Part shown: positions 1 through 7,546 of the stretch, piece by piece
How the letters are laid out: each line of letters begins with the position of its first letter
Position numbering within the stretch: the stretch's first letter is position 1
Source of the DNA: an uncultured Helcococcus sp.
Lineage (GTDB): Bacteria; Bacillota; Clostridia; Tissierellales; Peptoniphilaceae
DNA: 17,394 nt
Direction: 5' to 3'
Assembly (NCBI GenBank): GCA_947253305.1
Contig: CAMXYZ010000013.1
Coordinates: 1 to 17,394, forward strand
The notes under the pieces: generated by a model
Database searches by the model: none
What the model saw: only the letters and a program-made list of their open reading frames with translations
What the model was told of the DNA's origin: nothing
Translations under genes and position numbers: made by a program

Positions 1-157
1 ACAGTTATAAGACTTTTTATCAAATTTTTGATAAAAATGTATTATATTATAATTTATATAATGATTATAAATAAAAGTAAAGAAAAAGATTATAAAAAAA
101 TCTAGGAAAGCAGGCGAAATAGTTCAAAAATAAGAATTTTAATTAATATGCTATTTG

Positions 158-192
158 ATACTTCAAATGTTTTATCGTTTGAAGTATTTTTT
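158..192 (+). terminator. Intrinsic terminator upstream of the first operon
   Basis: A perfect 10 bp stem (158-167 pairing with 178-187, ATACTTCAAA/TTTGAAGTAT) encloses a 10 nt loop that can close further by a G-C and a G-U pair. A T run follows (187-192). The T run is on the + strand side, so it should end a + strand transcript entering from the left edge. No upstream gene is clearly visible. Confidence 0.75.
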
Positions 193-221
193 ATAAAAAA
201 GAATAAGAATATAAAATTAAC

Positions 222-250
222 TTAAAAAATACTGTTAAATATTGTATAAT
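222..250 (+). promoter_or_regulatory. Probable sigma-A promoter of the NusG-II/Gx/radC/mre run
   Basis: A perfect TATAAT -10 box (245-250) lies 17 bp after TTAAAA (222-227), which matches four of six -35 consensus bases. It sits between the terminator at 158-192 and the ribosome binding site of the gene at 289, giving a 5' leader of about 30 nt. In DNA this AT-rich a TATAAT can occur by chance, but spacing and location support it. Confidence 0.6.
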
Positions 251-288
251 ATTAATTGATGTAATTAAATTATATTATTAGGAGACAT

Positions 289-678
289 ATGAAATTAACA
301 AAAGGAGATAAAGTTTTAGTTGTCGTTTTAATTATTTTTAGTATAACTTTTGCTTTTTTAATTCCTAAATTAACTATAAAAAATGAAACTTTATATGTAA
401 GTATACAAGTTAATGGAGAGGAAGTTAATAAGATTAATTTTACTGATAAAAAGCGAGGAGAGACTTTAGTAGTTGAGACGGAATTTGGAAGAAATGTTTT
501 AGAGTTTAATGATGACGAAGTTAGGATTATAGAAGCATCATGTTTAGATAAATTATGTATTAAACAAGGAAGTATTGGTAAAGAGGGACAATTACTTGTT
601 TGTTTACCTAATAGATTAGTTGTTGAAATTAAATCTGAAACACCTAATAATGGAATTATTGACAACTTAGCTTTTTAA
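289..678 (+). CDS. NusG domain II-containing protein
   Basis: This 129-residue protein has one N-terminal hydrophobic segment (about residues 9-26), which should anchor it to the membrane or act as a signal, followed by a small beta-rich outward-facing domain. The C-terminal half carries the NusG_II family signature: Cys-Leu-Asp-Lys-Leu-Cys, then KQGSIGKEGQ, then CLPNRLVVEI. It is not the transcription factor NusG and has no NGN domain. Its biochemical role is not established; members often neighbour Gx-type membrane proteins, as here. The ATG at 289 follows GGAG (281-284) and a likely promoter at 222-250. The next gene begins 4 nt after its stop, so the two are probably cotranscribed and translationally coupled. 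Family call is firm; function is unknown. Confidence 0.88.
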   Translation: MKLTKGDKVLVVVLIIFSITFAFLIPKLTIKNETLYVSIQVNGEEVNKINFTDKKRGETLVVETEFGRNVLEFNDDEVRIIEASCLDKLCIKQGSIGKEGQLLVCLPNRLVVEIKSETPNNGIIDNLAF

Positions 679-682
679 TTTT

Positions 683-1207
683 ATGAATAATGATTTAAAA
701 AATGTAGTATACACAGCTTTGCTAGTATCGATGGCACTAGCTGTGTCTTTAATAGAAAAAATGATACCGATACCATTTGTAATGCCAGGTGCAAAATTAG
801 GATTATCAAATATGGTAATATTAGTAACTTTAATAATGTATGGATTTGGAAGAGGGATGTTGGTTGCAACATTAAAATCCGTACTACTTATGATGATAAT
901 TGGGCTTGGGCCTAGTTTCATTTATAGTTTTGTAGGTGCTGTTTTTAGCACTATAATGATGTGGATCTCATTAAAATATTTTAGTGAAAAATCTAAGATA
1001 TTTAGTATTATAGGGGTGAGTATAATTGGAGCTGTTTCACATAACTTTGCACAGATTACTGCTGCGAGTTTTATTTTGAAGTCACCATTGATATATACTT
1101 ACTATCTACCTTTTTTAACATTAATAGCAATTGTAACAGGATATTTTGTAGGATTAGGATCATATAATGTGGCTTCTCACTTGAAAAAAATAGATATATT
1201 AAAATAA
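683..1207 (+). CDS. Gx transporter family / heptaprenyl diphosphate synthase component I membrane protein
   Basis: A 174-residue, very hydrophobic integral membrane protein with about five transmembrane segments. The N-terminal part has the family motif: an Ile-Pro-Phe/Pro-Gly-Ala-Lys-Leu-Gly-Leu-Ser-Asn stretch (about residues 30-43). A SHNFAQ motif lies near residue 118. It matches the Hpre_diP_synt_I (Gx) family, named for component I of heptaprenyl diphosphate synthase, although the fold looks like a small transporter subunit such as ECF S components. The named enzymatic role is therefore doubtful. No polyprenyl synthase component II is in the window. The ATG at 683 is the only usable start (in-frame stop at 668-670), yet no clear Shine-Dalgarno precedes it, so coupling to the upstream gene, which ends 4 nt before, is likely. 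Confidence 0.85.
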   Translation: MNNDLKNVVYTALLVSMALAVSLIEKMIPIPFVMPGAKLGLSNMVILVTLIMYGFGRGMLVATLKSVLLMMIIGLGPSFIYSFVGAVFSTIMMWISLKYFSEKSKIFSIIGVSIIGAVSHNFAQITAASFILKSPLIYTYYLPFLTLIAIVTGYFVGLGSYNVASHLKKIDILK

Positions 1208-1216
1208 GGAGCCAAT

Positions 1217-1912
1217 ATGAACAATTATACGATAAAAGAAATTGATGTTAATGAAAGACCTATGGAAAAATTGTTAAATTATGGGATTAATACTTTGAAT
1301 AATGCTGAGTTACTTGCAATTCTAATAGGATCAGGTACAAAGGAAAAGAATGCAATAAGATTAGCGAATGATTTATTACAATATGAGATTAGTGGAACTG
1401 CTTTGTTATATACAAGTGTTCAACAATTGATGCAAATAAAGGGAATAGGGATGTCTAAAGCAAGTAGAATTATTGCGGGACTTGAACTTGGAAAGAGGCT
1501 ATCAAGCGTAGATAAATTAAATGATGCATGCATAAGTAGTCCTCAAAGTATTGCAGATTTTTTATTTGAACATTTTAGAAATTCTCACAAAGAAGAATTT
1601 TCAATTATTTTATTAAATACAAAGAATAGAATAATCGGTGTTGAAACCGTTTCAGTTGGCACTATAAATCAATCTCTGGCACATCCGCGAGAGGTATTTA
1701 GGCATGCAATTATGAAAAATGCAAATTCTATAATACTTACTCATAATCATCCAAGTGGTGACCCAGAACCAAGTGAGGCGGATATACATATAACACAGAG
1801 ATTAGTAAAAGCAGGGGAATATATAGGGATAAGAGTATTAGATCATATAATTGTTGGAGATAGACGATATACGAGTTTAAGGGAGAAAAATTTAGTAAGA
1901 GGTTTAGGATGA
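1217..1912 (+). CDS. radC: RadC family JAMM-domain protein
   Basis: The 231-residue protein has the complete RadC (UPF0758) layout. An N-terminal helix-hairpin-helix region is seen around residues 70-92 (LMQIKGIGMSKASRI). The JAMM/MPN-like domain follows, with the metal motif THNHPSGDPEPSEAD (His176, His178, Asp189) and an upstream acidic pair in KEEFSIILL (126-127). Despite the name, a role in recombination repair is not supported for the family; the domain suggests a metal-dependent hydrolase. A strong AAGGAG (1206-1211), overlapping the previous stop, sets the ATG at 1217. The gene ends in an ATGA overlap with mreB, the common radC-mreB order of Bacillota and many other bacteria, so it is cotranscribed with the shape genes. 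Confidence 0.96.
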   Translation: MNNYTIKEIDVNERPMEKLLNYGINTLNNAELLAILIGSGTKEKNAIRLANDLLQYEISGTALLYTSVQQLMQIKGIGMSKASRIIAGLELGKRLSSVDKLNDACISSPQSIADFLFEHFRNSHKEEFSIILLNTKNRIIGVETVSVGTINQSLAHPREVFRHAIMKNANSIILTHNHPSGDPEPSEADIHITQRLVKAGEYIGIRVLDHIIVGDRRYTSLREKNLVRGLG

Positions 1913-2922
1913 AGTTATTTAACATAATTAGTAAGGATTTGGCTATTGATTTAGGTACAGAAAACACTTTAGTATATAAAGTAGATAGCGGAGTTGTATT
2001 AAATGAATCATCTTCAGTTGCTATAGATATAAGAAATGGTGATGTTATTGCAATTGGAAATAAAGCTAAAGAAATGATAGGCAAGACTCCAGATTTTATA
2101 AGAATAGTTAAGCCTCTTGAAAATGGTACTATATCAGATTTTGATATTACCAGAATATTATTAAAATATTGTATGGAAAAGGCTGTTCCTAATTTTACTT
2201 TAGTTCAGCCAAAAGTAATTATAACAGCACCTGCAAATGTTTCAGATATTGAAATCAGAGCTATTGAAGATGCTTGTATTTATTCAGGTGCAAGAGAAGT
2301 TTATATAATTGAATCTGCAATTTCAAGTGCTATCGGTGGGGGGATTAATTTAAGTGATACCAATGGAAGAATGATAGTAAATCTTGGAGCGGGAAATATA
2401 GAAATAGCAATAGTAAATTTAAATGGTATTGTTATTTCCAAAAACCTTAACTTTGGTGGTGATAGATTAGATAGTGATATTATCAATTATATTTATAATA
2501 AATATTCAGTAAAAATTGGTGAGAATACGGCTAATAAATTAAAAGATAAATTGGCGACTGTCGATGAAATTAAGGAAGACATTAATGAAGAAGTAAGTGG
2601 AAGAGATATGAAAACTGGTATGCCAAAAAATATTGAAATATTTGCTTCAGATATAAAAGATGCGATAATGCATAGAATTAACATTATTGTTGATGCTATA
2701 AAATCAGTTTTAGAAAAAAATCCTCCTGAATTATCTAGAGATATTCTAGAAAATGGAATATTTTTAACAGGTGGTCTAAGTAAATTAAAAGGATTAGATA
2801 AAGTTCTTTATGAAGAAATTGGAGTTAAGATTAATAAATCGAATACTCCAGAGGAAGACTCTGTTAATGGTGCAGGTGAAGTAATTAGTGATTTGACAAA
2901 ATATACAGGTAGTAGGAAATAG
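1909..2922 (+). CDS. mreB: Divergent MreB-like rod-shape actin homologue
   Basis: MreB polymerises on ATP at the inner membrane and guides the elongation machinery. This 337-residue protein aligns along the whole family: phosphate-1 motif DLAIDLGTENT (10-20, Asp14 kept), the GAREVYII helix lead-in with the catalytic-position Glu135 kept, GGDRLDSDIINYI (183-195), GENTANKLK (204-212) and LTGG (286-289). It is unusually divergent at nucleotide-contact sites. The phosphate-2 motif, normally VVDIGGGTTE, reads IVNLGAGNIE, so the conserved Asp is Asn158. The usual EEPMAAAIGAG reads ESAISSAIGGG, and TGGG reads TGGL. It overlaps radC by 4 nt and is followed by mreC after 1 nt. The identity as MreB is supported by sequence and gene order; whether it hydrolyses ATP normally is open. 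Confidence 0.92.
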   Translation: MKLFNIISKDLAIDLGTENTLVYKVDSGVVLNESSSVAIDIRNGDVIAIGNKAKEMIGKTPDFIRIVKPLENGTISDFDITRILLKYCMEKAVPNFTLVQPKVIITAPANVSDIEIRAIEDACIYSGAREVYIIESAISSAIGGGINLSDTNGRMIVNLGAGNIEIAIVNLNGIVISKNLNFGGDRLDSDIINYIYNKYSVKIGENTANKLKDKLATVDEIKEDINEEVSGRDMKTGMPKNIEIFASDIKDAIMHRINIIVDAIKSVLEKNPPELSRDILENGIFLTGGLSKLKGLDKVLYEEIGVKINKSNTPEEDSVNGAGEVISDLTKYTGSRK

Positions 2923-2923
2923 T

Positions 2924-3757
2924 ATGTTATATTATAGAAATAAAAGATCAAATAAAAAACATTATATTAGATTGGCAGGTTTATTATTAATTATAAGTTT
3001 AGGAATTTTAAGTCCGAAAACAAGCCAATTGACATCTAAAGTTTCCAATATCATAACAGCTCCATTTGCAGAGCTTAGTTCATTTGTATCAAGTTCATTT
3101 GTTTCGGTTGTAGATTCAATGTTTGGAACAAAAGCAAATAGAGATTTAGTAAATAAATTGACAATAGAAAACCAAGATCTAATTAATAAAATTAATACAT
3201 TAGAATCAGTAGTGAGCGAAAGTCAAGAATTGAAAGAAGAGTTTGAATTTAGAAATAATATTAAAGGAATCGAAGCTAAAATTACTATGCTTAATAATGA
3301 TGAATACTATAAAAAGTTCAATATTAATAAAGGTTCTGTAAATGGTGTTAAAGTTGGGGATATTGTAGTTAGCTCATATAGCGATGATGCCTCTAATATT
3401 AAGGGGGCATTAGTTGGATTAGTAGAGGAAGTGTTTCCAACATCCGCGACTGTTTCTTCTATAATGGATGAAACATATAATATTGTTTTTTATCATAATG
3501 AAACTAAAATCAATGGGATTATAGATAATCGTATAGATGGTAATCTAAATGCCTATATGCTAGATGAGGCTGAGCTTAAGTCTGGAGATAAAATATTTAC
3601 AGCGGGTACTGGCGGTAGATATAGAAGAGGAATATATATCGGAGAAGTTTTAAATTCGGAAATGAGTGAAGATAGATTGAGACAATTGGTAACTATCAAG
3701 AGCCCAGTTAAATTTTCAAAACTATACAATGTATTTGTAATAGAAGGGGATAATTAG
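2924..3757 (+). CDS. mreC: Rod shape-determining protein MreC
   Basis: A bitopic membrane protein of the elongasome that links MreB/MreD to PBP2 outside the membrane. The 277-residue sequence has a basic N-terminus, one transmembrane helix (about 15-29), a predicted coiled coil (about 70-108, rich in Leu, Glu, Asn and Lys), and the C-terminal double beta-barrel region. The latter includes FNINKGSVNGVKVGDIVVS (about 124-143), a typical MreC core motif, and GDKIFTAGTGGRYRRGIYIGEV (within about 221-245, described in part). Length is normal. AGGA (2914-2917) precedes the ATG at 2924; it lies between mreB and mreD with 1 nt gaps on each side. Confidence 0.95.
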   Translation: MLYYRNKRSNKKHYIRLAGLLLIISLGILSPKTSQLTSKVSNIITAPFAELSSFVSSSFVSVVDSMFGTKANRDLVNKLTIENQDLINKINTLESVVSESQELKEEFEFRNNIKGIEAKITMLNNDEYYKKFNINKGSVNGVKVGDIVVSSYSDDASNIKGALVGLVEEVFPTSATVSSIMDETYNIVFYHNETKINGIIDNRIDGNLNAYMLDEAELKSGDKIFTAGTGGRYRRGIYIGEVLNSEMSEDRLRQLVTIKSPVKFSKLYNVFVIEGDN

Positions 3758-3758
3758 T

Positions 3759-4256
3759 ATGAGATCTATAAAATTAATATTATTATTTTTATTTAATATA
3801 TTATTAGATTTAACAGTATTATCTAGATTTAATATTAATGGTTATATTTTTAGTATAACCATCCCTTTAATTATAATTTTATCTCTATTTAATGATAATG
3901 AAAGAATAGTGTATTATGCTATATTCCAAGGTTTATTGCAGGATGTAATATTTGATGGTGTTCTGGGAGCAAAAGCTTTATTTTTCTATTTAATAGCATA
4001 TTATACTATGAAATTCGACTATAAGAAAAATTATAGCATACTATATGCGTTATTATTTCTTATAATATCCGTTTTTGTAGAGAATATATTCAGATTATTT
4101 AGAATGTATTATACAACAAAAATTTCGATTTTTGATGGATTCAATATTTTCTTTTCAAGAATATATGTACAATTAATTGTATCTGGATTAATTATGATAA
4201 TAATTTATTTTATCGCGCAATTTATCGAAAAAACACAAAATAGAAAATATATTTAG
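3759..4256 (+). CDS. mreD: Rod shape-determining protein MreD
   Basis: A 165-residue polytopic membrane protein with about five hydrophobic segments and short charged loops, including a DxxFDGVLGAK-like loop (about residues 63-73) that resembles the conserved MreD loop after the second membrane span. MreD sequences are weakly conserved, so the call rests on size, topology and position between mreC and the class B PBP. It probably bridges MreC and the PBP2/RodA synthase in the membrane. It starts 1 nt after the mreC stop. Its own stop (4254-4256) is overlapped by the AGGAGA ribosome binding site of the next gene, which supports coupled expression. Confidence 0.88.
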   Translation: MRSIKLILLFLFNILLDLTVLSRFNINGYIFSITIPLIIILSLFNDNERIVYYAIFQGLLQDVIFDGVLGAKALFFYLIAYYTMKFDYKKNYSILYALLFLIISVFVENIFRLFRMYYTTKISIFDGFNIFFSRIYVQLIVSGLIMIIIYFIAQFIEKTQNRKYI

Positions 4257-4264
4257 GAGAAAAT

Positions 4265-7200
4265 ATGAAAAGAAAAAGACTTAATTTTATATTTCTTGTA
4301 TTTTTTATTTGTTTTATTGTTTTATCTTTAAGATTATTTAAGTTAACAATAGTTGAAGGAGATGTATACAGAGATTTTTCTGATAATAACAGGATTAAGC
4401 AAATTGATAATGATGCATCAAGAGGAATAATTTACGATAGAAATGGAAATGAATTAGCTTCAAATAGAGCAATTTATAATGTAAATGCGTATAGTGATAG
4501 ATTCAACGAGATTGAAGATAATCGTAAAAATCTAGTTATGCAACATTTAATTCGAATTTTTGAAGAAGAAGGTATTAATTATCTTTCTGATTTTGAATTT
4601 GATATATATACTTATCAATATAAAAATAAAAATGATTATTTTACAGAAAAAAATTCTCCAGATGAAAAAGTTATTAATTTAATACAAGAAAATGATTTAT
4701 TAGAAAAAATTCTCTATTCATCTTATAACATAGATGAAAATATAAAATTTTTCCCATTAAAAAGAGTAAATGAATATTTAGTTTCTAGAGGTAAAAATTT
4801 ACCTTTAAAATTTATATTTGATAAACAAATAAAGATTGAATTTGAAAAGAATGATGTTTATGAAAAATTAATAAAAGATAAAACTATTGATCACGACACT
4901 AGTCCAATTAGCTTTTTAATTTCTGAATTAAAGGATGATTCTAGTTTTATTAATTATTTATTATCTCATCCAATTAGTAGAAAAATAGTATATGATATAC
5001 TTGAAGAAAAAAATATAAATAATAATATTGTATTGTCAGATTTGGTATATTCTTATGATAATAAATACATAGAACACAAATCATTTTTAAATAAATTTTC
5101 GGATAAAATAACATTGGATTCCGATGCAAAATCAGACTTTTTAAATCTAGTAAAAGATAATTCAATAGAAAATCTATTAACTAAAGCTTATGAGACCAAA
5201 AAAGGTATTGTTATTCCAGCTTCAATTTTAATAAATGAATTGGAAAAGAAAGGGATAAATACAAATATTGAATATACTGTTATAGATGATAATAAAGTAG
5301 AATTAAAATACAAAGATGGAAAAACATATGAGAATGATGAAATCGTTCAAGAATTAATATCTTTATCAGAGAATAATAATGTATTAGATCAATTTATTTT
5401 AAATGATCAAATAATAATTCTTTCCCAAAGATCTTTATTTGAAAAAAATATATATCCTAGAATTTATATTAATTCCTGGGAATACACATATTTAAAAGAT
5501 AAAAAAGATTTATTTCTAAATAAAGAAGAATTGACAGTTGAACAACTTTTTGAAAAGAGGAAGAACGAATATGAATTAGAATTAGATAATGATTATATAA
5601 TGTTTGCATTAATGTCTGTATATGCAAATATTAATAGTCAAGGATTCCTTTCATATAATCCAGTTACTATAGCGAAAGATTTAAATAAGGATGCTGTTAA
5701 AAAGATAGAAGATCAAATGCCAAATGATATAGGAATTGAAGTTGTTGTACAACCAAGCAGATATTATCCTAATGGTAATCTTGCTTCTCATGTACTCGGT
5801 TATATTGGGAAAATATCAGAAAGTGATGAAATAGAAGAATATGTAGAATATAAAAAATATGATCCAAATGATAGTGTTGGAAAGACCGGATTGGAAGAAA
5901 GTTTCGAAGATACTCTGAGGGGATCGAAAGGTAAAAAATTAGTATTTACTGATGTATATGGAAATACGACAGATGTGATTGAGGAAACAAGTTCAATACC
6001 TGGAAACAATTTATATACTACATTAGATATTAATTTACAAAGCTCCGTAGAAGAAATCTTAGCAGACGCTATTGATTCTATAAAGCATGGAAGTTTATAC
6101 AAATCATTTTATGAAGATAAAATATTAGAATCATCTGTAGAGGCAACATCAGCAGCTTCAGTTGTTATGAATGTTAAAACTGGAGAAATATTATCATTAG
6201 CATCATATCCGTCATATAATCCGAACCTTTTTGTAAATGGTATTTCAAATTATGACTGGAATAAATTAAATGATTACGAAGATGACGATTTGTACGCTCC
6301 AAGGCCGATTTTAAATAATGCGTTTCAAGCGTATACACCAGGTTCTACATTTAAGATTGTAATGTCACTTGCAGCATTAGAAAATGGATTAAATCCAAAT
6401 TCAACTATAAATAACTTCGGTTATATTCAATTGGGCTCAACTAGATATAATGACCTTATTTATACATTGACTGGATCTGCTTGGGGACCACTTAATCTTT
6501 ATGATGCATTGAAGGTTTCATCCAACTATTACTTCTATGTTTTAGGTTTAGGTTATAATCCAAGACAAGAGGGAGATAATGATATTAAGGTAGAATTGAA
6601 AGATGTACAAAGTATGACTAAGCGATTAGGGCTTCAAGATCCAACTAATATTGAGATTAATGTGCCTTTTGAATCTTCAGGATTATCCCCAAGCATAGAG
6701 GGGAAAAAAGCCTTAATTAAATCTATGCTTAGAATAGAATTAGATGGTAATTTAGAGAAATATATAAAGGATAATGCAAATAAATCAGAGAAAGAAATAA
6801 ATGATGATTTAAGAACAATACTATCTTGGGTAGATGATGGAAATACTATGACAAGAGATGAAGTTATTGATAATATTGAGCGCATGGGGTATAAAGCAGA
6901 GGAACCTTTGGAAGGTAAAATAGATGGATTAGCAGACATTATTAAATATTCATATCTAAATATGTCTGTATGGACTGAATCAGACTCAGTCAATATGGCC
7001 ATAGGACAGGGACAAAATGCTTATACAGCATTACAATTAGTAAATTTAGCTTCGATAGTTGCAAACGAGGGAGTTAAAGTGCAACCTACATTAGTTAAAG
7101 AAATTAAGAATTATCTAAATGATAAAACTATATTTTCAAATGAAGTTAAATCAGAAACTGTAGATGTCAATCCTGAATATTTTAGAGATGTAAAAGAAGG

Positions 7201-7531
7201 TATGAGAAGAGCTTCTTTATATAATGGTTATACAAATAGAAAAAATCTACCATTTGAAGTCGGTTCAAAGACTGGTACTGCTCAATTGAGAGTCGACCCT
7301 ATAACCGGTGACGAATTACTGGCTGTATCTGAGCTTGCATTTGCTCCATATAATGATCCTGAAATTGCAATATTTACAGTAGTTATTGGAGGGTCTGTAT
7401 CGTCAATTGCAAATGAGATTAATACCGATATAATTTATTCATATTTTAAATATGTAAAAAATGATGAAAGATTTACAAATGAGAGAATTGAGAAAGATGA
7501 AAAACCTCAAGAAAATTTAACTGAGGATTAA
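4265..7531 (+). CDS. mrdA: Penicillin-binding protein 2 (class B transpeptidase), enlarged
   Basis: PBP2 is the peptidoglycan transpeptidase of the elongation machinery. This 1088-residue version has a membrane anchor (about 8-24) and a PBP dimerisation region starting with RGIIYDRNGNELASN (53-67). That region resumes at PSRYYPNGNLASHVLGYIG (497-515) and SVGKTGLEESFEDTLRG (537-553). The transpeptidase domain has all three active-site motifs: Ser694-Thr-Phe-Lys697, Ser752-Ser-Asn754 and Lys1002-Thr-Gly1004. It is much longer than the ~600-700 residue enterobacterial protein. About 380 low-complexity, Asp/Lys/Asn-rich residues fill roughly 80-460, and about 100 residues are inserted between the SxN and KTG motifs (about 808-905). 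Enlarged PBP2 proteins occur in clostridia, so this is probably an extreme of that form. AGGAGA (4255-4260) sets the start. The position after mreBCD supports the elongation role. Confidence 0.94.
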   Translation: MKRKRLNFIFLVFFICFIVLSLRLFKLTIVEGDVYRDFSDNNRIKQIDNDASRGIIYDRNGNELASNRAIYNVNAYSDRFNEIEDNRKNLVMQHLIRIFEEEGINYLSDFEFDIYTYQYKNKNDYFTEKNSPDEKVINLIQENDLLEKILYSSYNIDENIKFFPLKRVNEYLVSRGKNLPLKFIFDKQIKIEFEKNDVYEKLIKDKTIDHDTSPISFLISELKDDSSFINYLLSHPISRKIVYDILEEKNINNNIVLSDLVYSYDNKYIEHKSFLNKFSDKITLDSDAKSDFLNLVKDNSIENLLTKAYETKKGIVIPASILINELEKKGINTNIEYTVIDDNKVELKYKDGKTYENDEIVQELISLSENNNVLDQFILNDQIIILSQRSLFEKNIYPRIYINSWEYTYLKDKKDLFLNKEELTVEQLFEKRKNEYELELDNDYIMFALMSVYANINSQGFLSYNPVTIAKDLNKDAVKKIEDQMPNDIGIEVVVQPSRYYPNGNLASHVLGYIGKISESDEIEEYVEYKKYDPNDSVGKTGLEESFEDTLRGSKGKKLVFTDVYGNTTDVIEETSSIPGNNLYTTLDINLQSSVEEILADAIDSIKHGSLYKSFYEDKILESSVEATSAASVVMNVKTGEILSLASYPSYNPNLFVNGISNYDWNKLNDYEDDDLYAPRPILNNAFQAYTPGSTFKIVMSLAALENGLNPNSTINNFGYIQLGSTRYNDLIYTLTGSAWGPLNLYDALKVSSNYYFYVLGLGYNPRQEGDNDIKVELKDVQSMTKRLGLQDPTNIEINVPFESSGLSPSIEGKKALIKSMLRIELDGNLEKYIKDNANKSEKEINDDLRTILSWVDDGNTMTRDEVIDNIERMGYKAEEPLEGKIDGLADIIKYSYLNMSVWTESDSVNMAIGQGQNAYTALQLVNLASIVANEGVKVQPTLVKEIKNYLNDKTIFSNEVKSETVDVNPEYFRDVKEGMRRASLYNGYTNRKNLPFEVGSKTGTAQLRVDPITGDELLAVSELAFAPYNDPEIAIFTVVIGGSVSSIANEINTDIIYSYFKYVKNDERFTNERIEKDEKPQENLTED

Positions 7532-7546
7532 ATTATAGGAAAAAAT

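Noticed and set aside
61..105. Short ATG-initiated frame of 14 codons (MIINKSKEKDYKKI)
   Set aside because: No ribosome binding site and low-complexity AT-rich codons; more likely chance or the tail of an upstream frame.
270..665. Minus-strand open frame opposite the NusG-II gene
   Set aside because: Shadow with Ser/Leu/Ile composition; the + strand frame has clear family motifs and a ribosome binding site.
6634..7002. Minus-strand open frame opposite the PBP2 transpeptidase region
   Set aside because: Antisense shadow with no ribosome binding site or family motif.
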